Of a DNA stretch of 64,000 nucleotides, positions 8,616 to 17,200 are shown piece after piece. A program made the translations under genes and the position numbers. The notes beneath the pieces are model-generated. The model made no database searches and was not told the DNA's origin. It was given only the letters and a program-made list of their open reading frames with translations. This DNA is from Nioella nitratireducens (GTDB lineage: Bacteria > Pseudomonadota > Alphaproteobacteria > Rhodobacterales > Rhodobacteraceae), in assembly GCF_001879715.1 (NCBI RefSeq), contig NZ_MNBW01000003.1, positions 124,001 to 188,000 of the forward strand. Reading direction: 5' to 3'. Position 1 is the first letter of the stretch. Every line of letters begins with the position of its first letter.

Positions 8616-9384
8616 GCGCAGGCTCCTTGAGGCGTGCGAGGAAGGCGGCCATGCCTTCCAATGTCTCGGGCTTGTCGATGCGGTCGAGGAACGCGTCGGT
8701 TTCGCGGTCAAGGCGGGCGCGCAGCGCGGCCTTTCGGGGGGCGTCCCAGATCAGCGCCTTGGAGGCCAGCCGCGCCTCGATCCGGCCTTGGTCACACTGC
8801 TGCGTCACGGTGTCTTCCGGGGCGCTGCTACAGGTGTCTGCAAGGCGGAACGCCACCAGATCCGGCCCGGTCAGGCGGCGATCCTGCATCAGCCAATGGG
8901 CGGCGGCACCTGCGCCGATCCGCTCGGGCAGCAGGGCTGTCCAACCACCATCGGGCGCAAAGCCGACGGCTCCATAATAGGGTTGCACGAAACAATTGGG
9001 GCTGACCGCCGCGATATCGGCCGCGAAAAGCAGCCCCGCCGCCCCCCCGGTGACAGCCCCTCGCGCGGCAACGCCGACAAGGCAGGGCAGCGATACGAGA
9101 CGATAGACGAAGTCTTGCAACACCGGCACAAGGCTTTGGGCATAGGCGCGGCCCTCGCCCCGCACGGCGGCTTGGTGGAACGCGGCCACATCGCCCCCGG
9201 TCGAAAAGGCCCGCCCGCCACAGATCAGAACTGCCTCCGCGCCGCTGTCCTCGGCCTGGTCTAGCGCCCCGGACAGCGCCTGCAACAGGTCCGGAGTTAA
9301 CGCGTTGGACCGGGGCGCGGCCATGGTCAGTCGCGCCACCAGATGCCCGCTTTGTCGGCGGTCGAACGTCATATCGACAGTCAT
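8608..9384 (-). CDS. Enoyl-CoA hydratase/isomerase family protein (crotonase)
   Basis: A 258-residue crotonase. The two oxyanion-hole segments are visible: GRAFSTGGDV near residue 65 and ARGAVTGGAAG near residue 105. In the catalytic loop the sequence FAPDGGW carries Asp, as in PaaG/MenB-like members, rather than the Glu pair of classical hydratases, so isomerase, lyase or hydrolase chemistry is possible. Its ATG overlaps the stop of the TetR gene (ATGA). It has no fused 3-hydroxyacyl-CoA dehydrogenase domain. Confidence 0.88.
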   Translation of the reverse strand: MTVDMTFDRRQSGHLVARLTMAAPRSNALTPDLLQALSGALDQAEDSGAEAVLICGGRAFSTGGDVAAFHQAAVRGEGRAYAQSLVPVLQDFVYRLVSLPCLVGVAARGAVTGGAAGLLFAADIAAVSPNCFVQPYYGAVGFAPDGGWTALLPERIGAGAAAHWLMQDRRLTGPDLVAFRLADTCSSAPEDTVTQQCDQGRIEARLASKALIWDAPRKAALRARLDRETDAFLDRIDKPETLEGMAAFLARLKEPAHV

Positions 9385-9977
9385 TCCCGCGGCCCCATGC
9401 CATCGCGGATCAGGTCGAAGGCGCTGTCGACAACAAGGTCGAGGTCCGGCTTTTCCTCCCACAGCACGAACCGGTCGCCAAGCGTCTTGGCAATGCCCAT
9501 CAGCGCCCAGGCCCGGACCTCGGGGTCGCCCTCGGTGATCTCTCCGTCCGCCGCCGCCGCGCGCAGCCGGTCGGCATAGGCATCGGCAAAGCCGGTGAAA
9601 TAGGCGCGGTAGGCATCAGGATCGACGAACCGGGCCTCTTCGACGATGCGATAAAGCGATGGCCGGTCGCCGACGAAGCTGAGAAAGGCGCGCAGACCGG
9701 CCTTTTCCGCCTGCAACCGGTCCGAAACCCCGGCGATGGCCTTGGTGACCGTCGTGCGGGTGACATGGCCCATTTCCAGAACCAGTTGGCGGAACACGTC
9801 TTCTTTGGTTGGGAAATAGATGTAGAACGTGCCGAGCGCGGTGCCCGCTTCGCGCGTTATGTCGGCGATGGATGCGGCGGAAAAACCCTTCTCTCCGATG
9901 ACTTTTTCGGCCGCTTTCAGCAGCGTCGCACGGCGTTCAACGCCGCGTTTTGTTCTGGGGACTGTTACATTTGCCAT
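9381..9977 (-). CDS. TetR/AcrR family transcriptional regulator
   Basis: 198 residues with an N-terminal TetR HTH (helix-turn-helix around residues 35-60, including REAGTALGTFYIYFPTKEDVF) and a helical ligand-binding C-terminus. It is the first gene of the minus operon with crotonase, CoA ligase and hot-dog genes. An inverted repeat nearly identical to the one before the ABC operon lies 7-22 bp upstream of its ATG. It probably represses both operons and is released by an acyl-CoA or acid intermediate, as FadR/LiuR/PsrA-type TetR proteins are. No Shine-Dalgarno sequence is visible, so the mRNA may be leaderless. Confidence 0.92.
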   Translation of the reverse strand: MANVTVPRTKRGVERRATLLKAAEKVIGEKGFSAASIADITREAGTALGTFYIYFPTKEDVFRQLVLEMGHVTRTTVTKAIAGVSDRLQAEKAGLRAFLSFVGDRPSLYRIVEEARFVDPDAYRAYFTGFADAYADRLRAAAADGEITEGDPEVRAWALMGIAKTLGDRFVLWEEKPDLDLVVDSAFDLIRDGMGPRE

Positions 9978-9983
9978 GCAATT

Positions 9984-10000
9984 ATGAATACTGATTCATG
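9984..10000. promoter_or_regulatory. Putative TetR operator at the TetR gene
   Basis: ATGAAT (9984-9989)-N4-ATTCAT (9994-9999) is a 6-bp inverted repeat directly in front of the TetR start (9977). On the plus strand it reads TGAATNNTGATTCATGTTTCA, the same as the site at 691-711 apart from the two N positions. It would give autoregulation of the TetR operon. Confidence 0.72.
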
Positions 10001-10313
10001 TTTCAATTTCAAGAGATTTCCTCGCTGCACCTGCGAGCATCACATACGGGGTGCTCGTGGGGCAGGCGTTGCCGAAACCGGGGTCCGGCCTGTGCAAGTC
10101 CGGCCCCTTGGCTGGCGACGACCGGGTGTTGGGTCGGCTGTCTCAAGGGGTGAAAATTTCGATTTCTTTTCGTCCGTGTCCTCAGCTAGGGTCCGGGCTG
10201 ACTCGACGGCATGGGGGGCAGTCTTGCCGCCGCCGCCAGTCTGACCCGACCAACGCGCAGGCCCCTGACCAGACCCCGATGGGTCAGGCCGCGCCCGACT
10301 TTGGAGACGCCCG
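10001..10313 (+). other. Intergenic region and leader of the FAD oxidoreductase gene
   Basis: About 310 bp without a gene. Near the 3' end CCTGACC (10264-10270) pairs with GGTCAGG (10282-10288) around an 11-nt loop, 25 nt before the ATG. There is no U run, so it is not a simple terminator. I could not match it to glycine, SAM-II, ykkC or other riboswitch consensus cores. Nothing else in it could be assigned. Confidence 0.3.
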
Positions 10314-11537
10314 ATGACCAGCCGCGGCTATGCGACCCGCCCGACCCGATCCTCTTATGACGTGGTCATCATTGGCGGCGCGATCATGGGATCGGCGACC
10401 GCGTGGTATCTGACGGAAAACCCCGATTTCGACGGCTCCGTCTTGGTGGTCGAGCGCGACCCAAGCTATGAAACCGCGTCGACCTCGCTGTCGTTTTCTT
10501 GCATCCGGATGCAGTTCTCGACCGAGCTCAATATCCGCATTTCCCAATACGCAGCCACCTTCATGAAGAACCTGCGTGCCCATATGGGCGGGGATGAGCG
10601 GGTGCCGAATGTCGAGATCCAGAATTACGGCTACCTGTATCTGGCCGACAATGACCGCCACGCGGACACGCTGCGCGCCAACCGGAACGTGCAGGTCGCG
10701 GCAGGGGCGGAAACGCGGTTGCTGACCGCCGATCAGATTGCCGCCGAATACCCGTTCTACATGCTCGACGATATCGTTCTGGGCAGCCTCAACACCAAGG
10801 ACGAAGGCTATTGGGACGGCGGGACCGTCTTTGAATGGTGGCGCCGTTCGGCGCGCACGCGGGGGGTGGAATACGTTGCTGGCGAGGTGGTGGAGATGAC
10901 CCGCAACGCAACCGGCAGCCGGGTGGAGACGGTGATTCTGGCCTCGGGCGAGGTCATTGCCTGTGGTCAGGTGGTGAACGCATCCGGCCCGCGTGCGGCG
11001 CGCACGGCCCGGATGGCGGGCATAAGCCTGCCGGTCGAGCCGCGAAAACGCTATAACTGGGTGTTCAAGGCCGAGCGTCCGCTGGATCGTGAGCTGCCCC
11101 TGACGGTTGATCCCTCGGGCGTCTATTTCCGGCAGGACGGGCCCGAGACCTACCTTGCCGGCAGTCGGGGCGTTGTCGATACCGCGGCCGATCCGAACGA
11201 TTTCAACATGGACCACAGCCTGTGGGAAAACGAGGTCTGGCCTGTCATCGCCACGCGCATTCCGCAGTTCGAGGCGATCAAGGTCGTGACCGAGTGGTGC
11301 GGGCATTACGCCTATAACACGCTGGATCAGAACGCGGTGCTGGGGCCGCATCCCGAAGTGGAGAATTTCATCTTCCTCAACGGGTTTTCCGGCCACGGGC
11401 TGCAACAATCCCCCGCCATGGGGCGTGGCACGGCAGAATGGCTGACCTATGGCGCATACCGCACCCTCGACCTGTCATCCTTCGGCTATGGGCGCGTCGC
11501 CAGGGGCGAGGGTATTGTCGAGCAGGCCGTGATCTGA
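10314..11537 (+). CDS. FAD-dependent oxidoreductase, DAO family (glycine/D-amino acid or sarcosine oxidase-like)
   Basis: 407 residues. An N-terminal Rossmann dinucleotide site GGAIMGS (residues ~21-27) follows the VVII strand, with a VERD acidic end of strand 2. The C-terminus carries the DAO-family FLNGFSGHGLQQSP motif, which contacts the flavin. This places it with the D-amino acid/dimethylglycine/sarcosine oxidase-like group, including the FOXRED1-like branch. It stands alone after the TetR operon on the opposite strand, with GGAG 9 nt before the ATG. The substrate is unknown. Confidence 0.85.
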   Translation: MTSRGYATRPTRSSYDVVIIGGAIMGSATAWYLTENPDFDGSVLVVERDPSYETASTSLSFSCIRMQFSTELNIRISQYAATFMKNLRAHMGGDERVPNVEIQNYGYLYLADNDRHADTLRANRNVQVAAGAETRLLTADQIAAEYPFYMLDDIVLGSLNTKDEGYWDGGTVFEWWRRSARTRGVEYVAGEVVEMTRNATGSRVETVILASGEVIACGQVVNASGPRAARTARMAGISLPVEPRKRYNWVFKAERPLDRELPLTVDPSGVYFRQDGPETYLAGSRGVVDTAADPNDFNMDHSLWENEVWPVIATRIPQFEAIKVVTEWCGHYAYNTLDQNAVLGPHPEVENFIFLNGFSGHGLQQSPAMGRGTAEWLTYGAYRTLDLSSFGYGRVARGEGIVEQAVI

Positions 11538-11613
11538 CGCCGCGCTGATTTCGGGTGCCAGCCCCTTTGCCCCACCCGCGATCCGGGGCCTTGCCAGTCC
11601 GCACCGTTCGCGG

Positions 11614-12423
11614 TCAGAAATCGACCGTCACGCCCGGCAGGTTCAGCGTTTTCAGCAGGTCGCGCACCTCTTGCCGGGCGGCGATGTTCGACAGGTTCAG
11701 CCGGTCCACCCCCAGATCGCGCAAGTCCAAAAGGGTCATGCCGAGGGGAAAGAGTTCGCGGAAAATAACGCGTTCGGTCATGCCCGGCGCCACGCGAAAG
11801 CCGATCCGGCGTGACAGGTTTGTCAGCGCTTCGCCCACCTTGCGCTTGTTGTGCATTTGCTGCGCCCCAAGGCGGTTGCGCAGGACCACCCAGTCAATCG
11901 GCTTCAGCCCGGCCTTGGCGCGCAGTTGGCGCGAATGCCAGACCATCTCGGAGTAGACGGACGGCCCCTTGATTTCATAGTTGTCGGGGTCGATCCGCGC
12001 GAGTAGGTCGAAATCGACGAAACTGTCATTCATCGGCGTGATCAGCGTATCGGCCAGCGAATGCGCCACCTGGCTGAGCCGGGTGTGAGAGCCGGGGCAG
12101 TCGATCACGATGAAATCGCAACGCGGGTCGAGATCGGCCACCGCCAAGGAAAGCTTGCGGTCGTAGATGTTCTCGTCCGGCTCCAGCGTCGCGCGGTCCA
12201 CATCAGGCAGGTCGATCAGGAACGGCGAGGGCATGTCGAGGTCGCGGGCCGCGATCGTGCTTTGCCGGTTTTCGAGGTATCGGCCAAAAGTGCGCTGGCG
12301 CAGGTCGAGATCGAGCGCCCCCACACGGTGCCCCATGCGCGCAACGGCTGTTGCCACATGCATGGCGGTGGTCGATTTTCCCGACCCGCCCTTTTCGTTT
12401 CCGAAAACGATGATATGCGCCAC
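11614..12423 (-). CDS. mipZ: MipZ, ParA-like division-plane positioning ATPase
   Basis: 269 residues of the ParA/MinD superfamily. It has a deviant Walker A KGGSGKST at residues 11-18, Walker A' DLDLRQRT, and Walker B FIVIDCPG. Length, the RQRTFGRYLENR stretch and the C-terminal GMTLLDLRDLGV match MipZ. In alphaproteobacteria MipZ binds ParB at the chromosome poles, forms a gradient and inhibits FtsZ away from midcell. It is convergent with the FAD oxidoreductase gene. Orphan ParA is the alternative, but the C-terminal block argues for MipZ. Confidence 0.92.
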   Translation of the reverse strand: MAHIIVFGNEKGGSGKSTTAMHVATAVARMGHRVGALDLDLRQRTFGRYLENRQSTIAARDLDMPSPFLIDLPDVDRATLEPDENIYDRKLSLAVADLDPRCDFIVIDCPGSHTRLSQVAHSLADTLITPMNDSFVDFDLLARIDPDNYEIKGPSVYSEMVWHSRQLRAKAGLKPIDWVVLRNRLGAQQMHNKRKVGEALTNLSRRIGFRVAPGMTERVIFRELFPLGMTLLDLRDLGVDRLNLSNIAARQEVRDLLKTLNLPGVTVDF

Positions 12424-12631
12424 TGACGTCCCCTTCGTGGTCTTCTTGGTCTGCCCTCATTTCGTGGGGCATATTTATTGAGACGCAATATACGGGACGG
12501 GCGCGGCCCTGTTAAGCGCCAAACGCGGCGGCAAGGCCGGATCATTTCAGTTTGAACAGAATATCTTCGGGGTCTGGTAACCTGCCGAGCGTAATCTCGG
12601 GCCATCGAAGCAGAGGGAAAGGGCGTGGGTG

Positions 12632-12934
12632 ATGGCCGACGAACGTCTGTTGCGCCAGTTGAAGGGGTTGAAAACGCCCCCCGGCTATGACGGAGAGACC
12701 GAGCGCATGGCGCAGGCGATGCGGCTGGATCTGCGCATGGCAGTGGAACAGGGGGATATCAGCTTGTCCGGCGTGCACCACATGGTCAGCCGTTGCAGCG
12801 CCTGCGGCGACAAGACCGGGTGCCATCGCTGGCTGGCCACCCGCAGCGGCGTGGCCCCGGCCCCCTATGACCACTGCGTCAACGCCAAGTTTCTGGCCGC
12901 CTTGCGGGACAAGGGAACGTCGCGGCGGCGCTGA
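12632..12934 (+). CDS. DUF6455 family protein
   Basis: A 100-residue soluble protein with four conserved Cys (C55, C58, C64, C82) in S-R-C-x-x-C...G-C...H-C spacing, as in the DUF6455 family common in Rhodobacterales. The Cys pattern could bind a metal or form disulfides. Function unknown. ATG at 12632 is preferred; a GTG directly before it (12629) is an alternative, and AGAGGGAAAGGG lies just upstream. It stands between mipZ (divergent) and a monooxygenase-like gene. Confidence 0.8.
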   Translation: MADERLLRQLKGLKTPPGYDGETERMAQAMRLDLRMAVEQGDISLSGVHHMVSRCSACGDKTGCHRWLATRSGVAPAPYDHCVNAKFLAALRDKGTSRRR

Positions 12935-13002
12935 CCTGCGTGGGGTTGCCGAGCGCGGCGAATAGGGCGACTCTGGCTCCACAATGCAGCAGGAGGCCCG
13001 CC

Positions 13003-13347
13003 ATGATCGCCATCATTTTCGAAGTCATTCCCGCGCCGGGGGAACGTGATCGGTATCTCGATATCGCGGCCAGCTTGCGCGACGACCTGGATCAGGTCGA
13101 GGGCTTTCTATCGGTCGAGCGGTTCCAGAGCCTGACCAACCCCGACAAGATGCTGTCGCTGTCCTTCTTCGAGGATGAAGCGGCGGTCGAGCGTTGGCGC
13201 ACCCTGTCCCGACATCGCAGCGCACAGGCCGCAGGGCGCGGCGGGGTGTTTGCGGGCTATCGCTTGCGCGTGGCGCATGTGCTGCGCGACTATGGCATGA
13301 CGGACCGTGCCGAAGCGCCCGAGGACAGCCGCGCCACCCACGGCTGA
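13003..13347 (+). CDS. Antibiotic biosynthesis monooxygenase (ABM) domain protein
   Basis: A 114-residue dimeric alpha+beta barrel-type protein: MIAIIFEVIPAPGERDRYLDI, then GFLSVERF, then SFFEDEAAVERWR, as in ABM/YgiN-like proteins. These include quinol monooxygenases and cofactor-free oxygenases, but many have no known activity. ATG at 13003 is chosen over 12940 because it begins the first beta strand and has AGGAGG 8 bp upstream. Confidence 0.85.
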   Translation: MIAIIFEVIPAPGERDRYLDIAASLRDDLDQVEGFLSVERFQSLTNPDKMLSLSFFEDEAAVERWRTLSRHRSAQAAGRGGVFAGYRLRVAHVLRDYGMTDRAEAPEDSRATHG

Positions 13348-13351
13348 GCGG

Positions 13352-14524
13352 TCAGCCCTCGACCGGCGTGCCCAGTATGGCGATTGCCGCAGCCAGCAGG
13401 GCCAATCCGCCATGAAACAGGCGGGCCGGGCCACGGGCATGGCGCGCGGCGATAAAGGACTGCATCCCGTAGTAGGCGGCGAACGCCCGCGATGCGTAAG
13501 AGATGATCTGAAACACATCCGCCGCCCATGTCAGTGCCAGCCCCACCAGAACCAGCGCCAGATAGCCCTGCCGCGCCGAAAGGCGCCCCTCGGTCAGTTC
13601 CGCCACCAGCCCGCCCGAGCCGCCGGTATCGGCCACCGCCGCACTGAACTGGGCCGCCAGCGCGGCGGCCACCAGCATCATCGGCAGGATCGGGGCGACC
13701 CTCTGCATCAGGTCGATGATCTCGGTCTCTGTTACCCCTTGGTTCGGCACCGGCAGGGTAAAGACCAGCAAAGCGACGTATATCACGTAGATCGCGGTCG
13801 ACAGGCCTTGTGCCATCTTCATGGACTGGTGGCGTACGCGGGCGCTGTATTCATCGCCAAGATAGCGCGAGGTCTCGAACCCCTGCACCGTGACCAGCAA
13901 GCCAAAACCGAGCGTCACCGCCTGCCAGCCGCGGATATGCGCCTCGGGCACGATCAGCGCACCGTCGCCGGACCGGTCCACGAAATAGACCGCAAGCGCC
14001 ACCAAAAGCCCGGCGATGACCGCGAGTTTCAAGGCCACGGCCTGGTATTCTGCACGCTCTAGCGCGGCAAACCCGCTGGTCCAGCCAAGGCCGAGGATCA
14101 GGACATAGGCCGTCGTGGTGACGATCCGGGCCCCGTCTGGCCCGGCGAAGGGCGTCAGGCTGACGGCGAAAGAGCCGAACAGGTTGAGATAATAGGCGAC
14201 CGAGATGACATAGGCGATAGCCAGCATGGCGGCGCTGATCTGTTCCGGGATGGTTTCCCGGACGGGCCCGTCCCCGAGCCGCGTGATATTGGCCCGGATC
14301 GACATGCCGAAGGCCCAGGCCAGCCCACAAAGCGCGGCCATGACGGCCGGGGCCCATGCCCCGAAATCCTTGGCCAGAACCGGCCCAAGGATCAAGAACC
14401 CCGAGCCGATGATCGACGCCAGCGGGGTCACCATCGCCCGCCACAGCGGATTGCGCCGGATCACCGGGCGCAGCAGGAGGACACCGGTCAGGACGGTGCT
14501 GGCGAGGATCAGCGTGGTCAGCAT
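13352..14524 (-). CDS. APC-superfamily-like integral membrane transporter
   Basis: 390 residues with about 11 hydrophobic segments. A first-helix motif ASIIGSGFLILGP resembles the unwound TM1 glycine motif (IGSGIF) of amino acid/polyamine/organocation transporters. A signal-like TM start (MLTTLILASTVLTG) supports ATG at 14524 over the longer frame to 14587, which would run into the rpmE terminator. No neighbour tells the substrate. Confidence 0.65.
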   Translation of the reverse strand: MLTTLILASTVLTGVLLLRPVIRRNPLWRAMVTPLASIIGSGFLILGPVLAKDFGAWAPAVMAALCGLAWAFGMSIRANITRLGDGPVRETIPEQISAAMLAIAYVISVAYYLNLFGSFAVSLTPFAGPDGARIVTTTAYVLILGLGWTSGFAALERAEYQAVALKLAVIAGLLVALAVYFVDRSGDGALIVPEAHIRGWQAVTLGFGLLVTVQGFETSRYLGDEYSARVRHQSMKMAQGLSTAIYVIYVALLVFTLPVPNQGVTETEIIDLMQRVAPILPMMLVAAALAAQFSAAVADTGGSGGLVAELTEGRLSARQGYLALVLVGLALTWAADVFQIISYASRAFAAYYGMQSFIAARHARGPARLFHGGLALLAAAIAILGTPVEG

Positions 14525-14552
14525 TGCGTGGGGGCTCTGGGGTCTCAAATGC

Positions 14553-14582
14553 AAAACGCCGCCCAGATCTGAGCGGCGTTTC
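14553..14582 (-). terminator. Rho-independent terminator after rpmE
   Basis: On the minus strand AAACGCCGC pairs with GCGGCGTTT (arms at 14554-14562 and 14573-14581) around a 10-nt loop, and the distal arm ends TTTT. It lies 24 bp downstream of the rpmE stop and marks the end of the trmD-rplS-rpmE group. Confidence 0.85.
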
Positions 14583-14604
14583 ATCATGTCTCAGGCGGCA
14601 AGGC

Positions 14605-14826
14605 TCAGAAGCCGAGGCCTTCGTATTTCTTCTTGAACTTGGACACGCGGCCACCGGTGTCCATCAGGCGCGACGAACCGCCGGTCCATGCGGGGTGCAC
14701 GGTGGGGTCGATGTCGAGCGAAAGCTGGTCGCCCTCGGCGCCCCAGGTGGATTTCATCTGAAATACCGTGCCATCGGTCATCTTGACGTCGATGATGTGG
14801 TAGTCGGGATGGATATCTTTTTTCAT
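14605..14826 (-). CDS. rpmE: 50S ribosomal protein L31
   Basis: 73 residues starting [12 protein letters not shown] and ending [10 protein letters not shown]. It has the conserved [15 protein letters not shown] block. It lacks the CxxC...CxxC zinc site of the classical L31, as usual in Rhodobacteraceae. It lies 14 bp after rplS and ahead of a terminator. Confidence 0.98.
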   Translation of the reverse strand: MKKDIHPDYHIIDVKMTDGTVFQMKSTWGAEGDQLSLDIDPTVHPAWTGGSSRLMDTGGRVSKFKKKYEGLGF

Positions 14827-14840
14827 GGTCGTCCCGCTCC

Positions 14841-15224
14841 TTAAGCTTCAGCGCCGGCTTTGGGCTTGTAGTTTGCAACTTCCGCGATACGGGCCGATTT
14901 GCCGCGACGCGAGCGCAGGTAATACAGCTTGGCGCGACGGACCTTGCCGCGGCGCACAACGGTGATGCTGTCGATGTTGGTCGAATGCAGCGGGAACACA
15001 CGTTCCACGCCTTCACCGAAGGAAATCTTGCGGACGGTGAACGAGCCTGCGATGCCTGCGCCGTTCTTGCGGCTGATGCAGACGCCTTCGTAGTTCTGAA
15101 CGCGCGAGCGCGTGCCCTCGGTCACCTTGTAACCGACGCGCACGGTGTCGCCGGCCTTGAAGTCGGGGATGTCTTTCCCCAGGGCGGCAATCTGTTCCGC
15201 CTCGATCTGTGCGATCAAGTTCAT
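14841..15224 (-). CDS. rplS: 50S ribosomal protein L19
   Basis: 127 residues, [15 protein letters not shown] at the N-terminus, then [13 protein letters not shown] and the core [10 protein letters not shown] and [14 protein letters not shown]. It sits at the 30S-50S interface. ATG at 15224 is chosen over the in-frame 15272 because it begins the conserved helix. It keeps the standard order trmD-rplS. Confidence 0.98.
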   Translation of the reverse strand: MNLIAQIEAEQIAALGKDIPDFKAGDTVRVGYKVTEGTRSRVQNYEGVCISRKNGAGIAGSFTVRKISFGEGVERVFPLHSTNIDSITVVRRGKVRRAKLYYLRSRRGKSARIAEVANYKPKAGAEA

Positions 15225-15493
15225 CGCATGTCTCCAATACTGATCGCGGTTTTTCCGCGAATGTGAGGACATCCCAAGAGCTCTCGGTCTTCTTCCGGGT
15301 CCGCCTGTATGCGCCCGCCAGAGATCAGGTCGTCATTGCTTTGAAACGTTCTGCCGGGGCTGGGCCACAACGGCAGGTCGAAGAAAACCTGCGTGGGGTT
15401 GACCCATGCCAATAGCAAAACGGCCCCGAGTCGGACTTCCGACCGGGACGATCGGTGTCTAGGCCAAGCCGGGGGTCATTGCAAGAGGCTCCA

Positions 15494-16288
15494 TCAGCCC
15501 TTGCGGGCCAGATGAGCCTGCCACAGATCGGGGCGGCGGTCTTGCGTGATCTTCTCGGCCTGATCCTGTCGCCACTCGGCAATCTTGCCGTGGTGGCCAG
15601 ACATCAGGACCTCGGGGATCTCGTGCCCCTTCCAGTCCGCGGGGCGGGTGTATTGCGGATGCTCCAGCAGCCCATGGGAAAAGCTTTCTTCCTCAACGGA
15701 CTCGGAGTTTCCCAGAACCCCCGGCAACAGCCGCACGGTCGCGTCCAGCAGTGCCTGCGCCGCGATCTCTCCGCCGGTCATCACGAAATCCCCAAGGCTG
15801 ACCTCGAGAATGTCGTAATGGTCCAGTACCCGCTGATCGACGCCCTCGAAACGCCCGCAAAGCAGCGTGACCCCGTCGCATCGGGCAAGGTCATGCATCA
15901 TGGCCTGATCCATGCGCCGCCCACGCGGCGACAGGTAAATCAGTGGCATCCGGCCTCGGGCACTGGCCCGCGTGTGGTCGATCGCCCGGCCCAGAACGTC
16001 GGGCCGCAGCACCATGCCAGCTCCGCCGCCCGCCGGGGTGTCATCCACGTTGCGATGCTTGCCCTCGCCGAACTGGCGCAAGTCGGTCATCTGCATTTGC
16101 CAGCGCCCGTCCTTGAGCGCCTTGCCGGTCAGGCTCTCGCCCAACAGCCCCGGAAATGCCTGCGGGAAGAGCGTGATGATCTGCGCCGTCCAGACCCCGT
16201 AGAGGTCGGGTGTGTCGGTCATCAACTCGCGTGGCTTCAGCGAGGCGCTGATGGTCTTGCGGCCATGGGATTTGGAGGCGTCGGTCAT
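15494..16288 (-). CDS. trmD: tRNA (guanine-37-N1)-methyltransferase
   Basis: 264 residues of the SPOUT class. It has the trefoil-knot SAM site (YLSPRGRRM, LLCGRFEGVDQRVLDHYD, LGDFVMTGGE) and the HPQYTRP motif that meets tRNA. It methylates G37 next to the anticodon to prevent frameshifting. The N-terminal extension (MTDASKSHGRKTISASLKPREL) is retained because such extensions are usual in this family branch. A 269-bp stretch to rplS carries no supported gene. Confidence 0.96.
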   Translation of the reverse strand: MTDASKSHGRKTISASLKPRELMTDTPDLYGVWTAQIITLFPQAFPGLLGESLTGKALKDGRWQMQMTDLRQFGEGKHRNVDDTPAGGGAGMVLRPDVLGRAIDHTRASARGRMPLIYLSPRGRRMDQAMMHDLARCDGVTLLCGRFEGVDQRVLDHYDILEVSLGDFVMTGGEIAAQALLDATVRLLPGVLGNSESVEEESFSHGLLEHPQYTRPADWKGHEIPEVLMSGHHGKIAEWRQDQAEKITQDRRPDLWQAHLARKG

Positions 16289-16474
16289 CGGTTTCTCCTG
16301 CCGCCGGGGAGTGGTGGCGATCTGCGGGCGATCTGTGTCTTAGGCGGCGCATGGGGGCCGTGCAAGGCCGTCATCGACGCGCAGAATCTGCGAACGGCCG
16401 CTTTTCCTTGCTTTTTCGCTCGTTTTGGCCGGAAATACCAAGGCTTGTTGTGCAAACCCATTTCAGATGTGCCG

Positions 16475-17200
16475 ATGGTTTCGATCCTTTTCAAACGCCT
16501 GATGCTAGCAGGCCTTTTGCTTGGTGCCGCCGCCTGCACGGCGCAGGATGGCCCCTCTGTGGACGGAACCCCGGTGAGGGTCTGGGCCACGGTCTATCGG
16601 CTGGTCGAGGGGCGGGCGCAGGATGGGGGCATCCCGATCCGCAACATGGGTGGGCGGTCGATCGGGCCGGATGTGGCAAGGTCCGACTGGTGCGCCGGGG
16701 CGCTTGCGGGCAGCCTTCGGGTCGATGGGCGCGTTTATAATTATGCGGGTGTGTCGGGTAGGCCGCAGGCCAGTTGTTCTCATGGGCCGAGCGAGCGCGT
16801 GCGGTGGAGCCGCTCGCCTTTTGCCAACGGCACCGGGGCGCAGGACAATCCACTGCACCCATTCCGCACCATTGCCTGTGATCTGGGCTGGGTGGGCGGC
16901 TCTCGCGCTTGGGTTGACGGGGGCTATCCGGCCTTTGGCCAGCAGATCTATATCCCCGCCGCCGTTGGTGTGGTGCTGCCCGATGGCAGTGTGCATGACG
17001 GGGTGTTCATCTGCGAAGATACCGGCGGTGCCGTGACCGGCAACCATATCGACGTGTTCCTTGGTCCCATGCCCGGCCCGATGAGCCGGGTGATCGAGCG
17101 GAACCCCTTTGATTTTGTCAGCCATGGCGACCATCAGGAGGTGCATGCCTATCTGCTGCCGATGCCGGAGGCGGATGAGCCCGACCGAACCGGGGGTTAG
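16475..17200 (+). CDS. 3D-domain (MltA C-terminal-like) lipoprotein
   Basis: 241 residues with a lipoprotein signal (LLLGAAAC, lipobox Cys near residue 20). Near the C-terminus it has a 3D domain: [21 protein letters not shown] contains the three conserved Asp of the MltA/RlpA-like double-psi barrel, where they act in peptidoglycan cleavage. It is likely an outer-membrane-anchored cell-wall hydrolase or binder. It is oppositely oriented inside the rimM-trmD cluster; its TAG overlaps the rimM TAA by 2 bp. Confidence 0.75.
   Translation: MVSILFKRLMLAGLLLGAAACTAQDGPSVDGTPVRVWATVYRLVEGRAQDGGIPIRNMGGRSIGPDVARSDWCAGALAGSLRVDGRVYNYAGVSGRPQASCSHGPSERVRWSRSPFANGTGAQDNPLHPFRTIACDLGWVGGSRAWVDGGYPAFGQQIYIPAAVGVVLPDGSVHDGVFICEDTGGAVTGNHIDVFLGPMPGPMSRVIERNPFDFVSHGDHQEVHAYLLPMPEADEPDRTGG

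Noticed and set aside
10001-10313. Glycine or SAM-II riboswitch before the FAD oxidoreductase
   Set aside because: The consensus cores are missing; only a plain 7-bp hairpin remains.
15221-15418. 65-codon minus frame in the gap between trmD and rplS
   Set aside because: No recognisable family and it ends directly before rplS; could be leader sequence. Not enough support for a gene.
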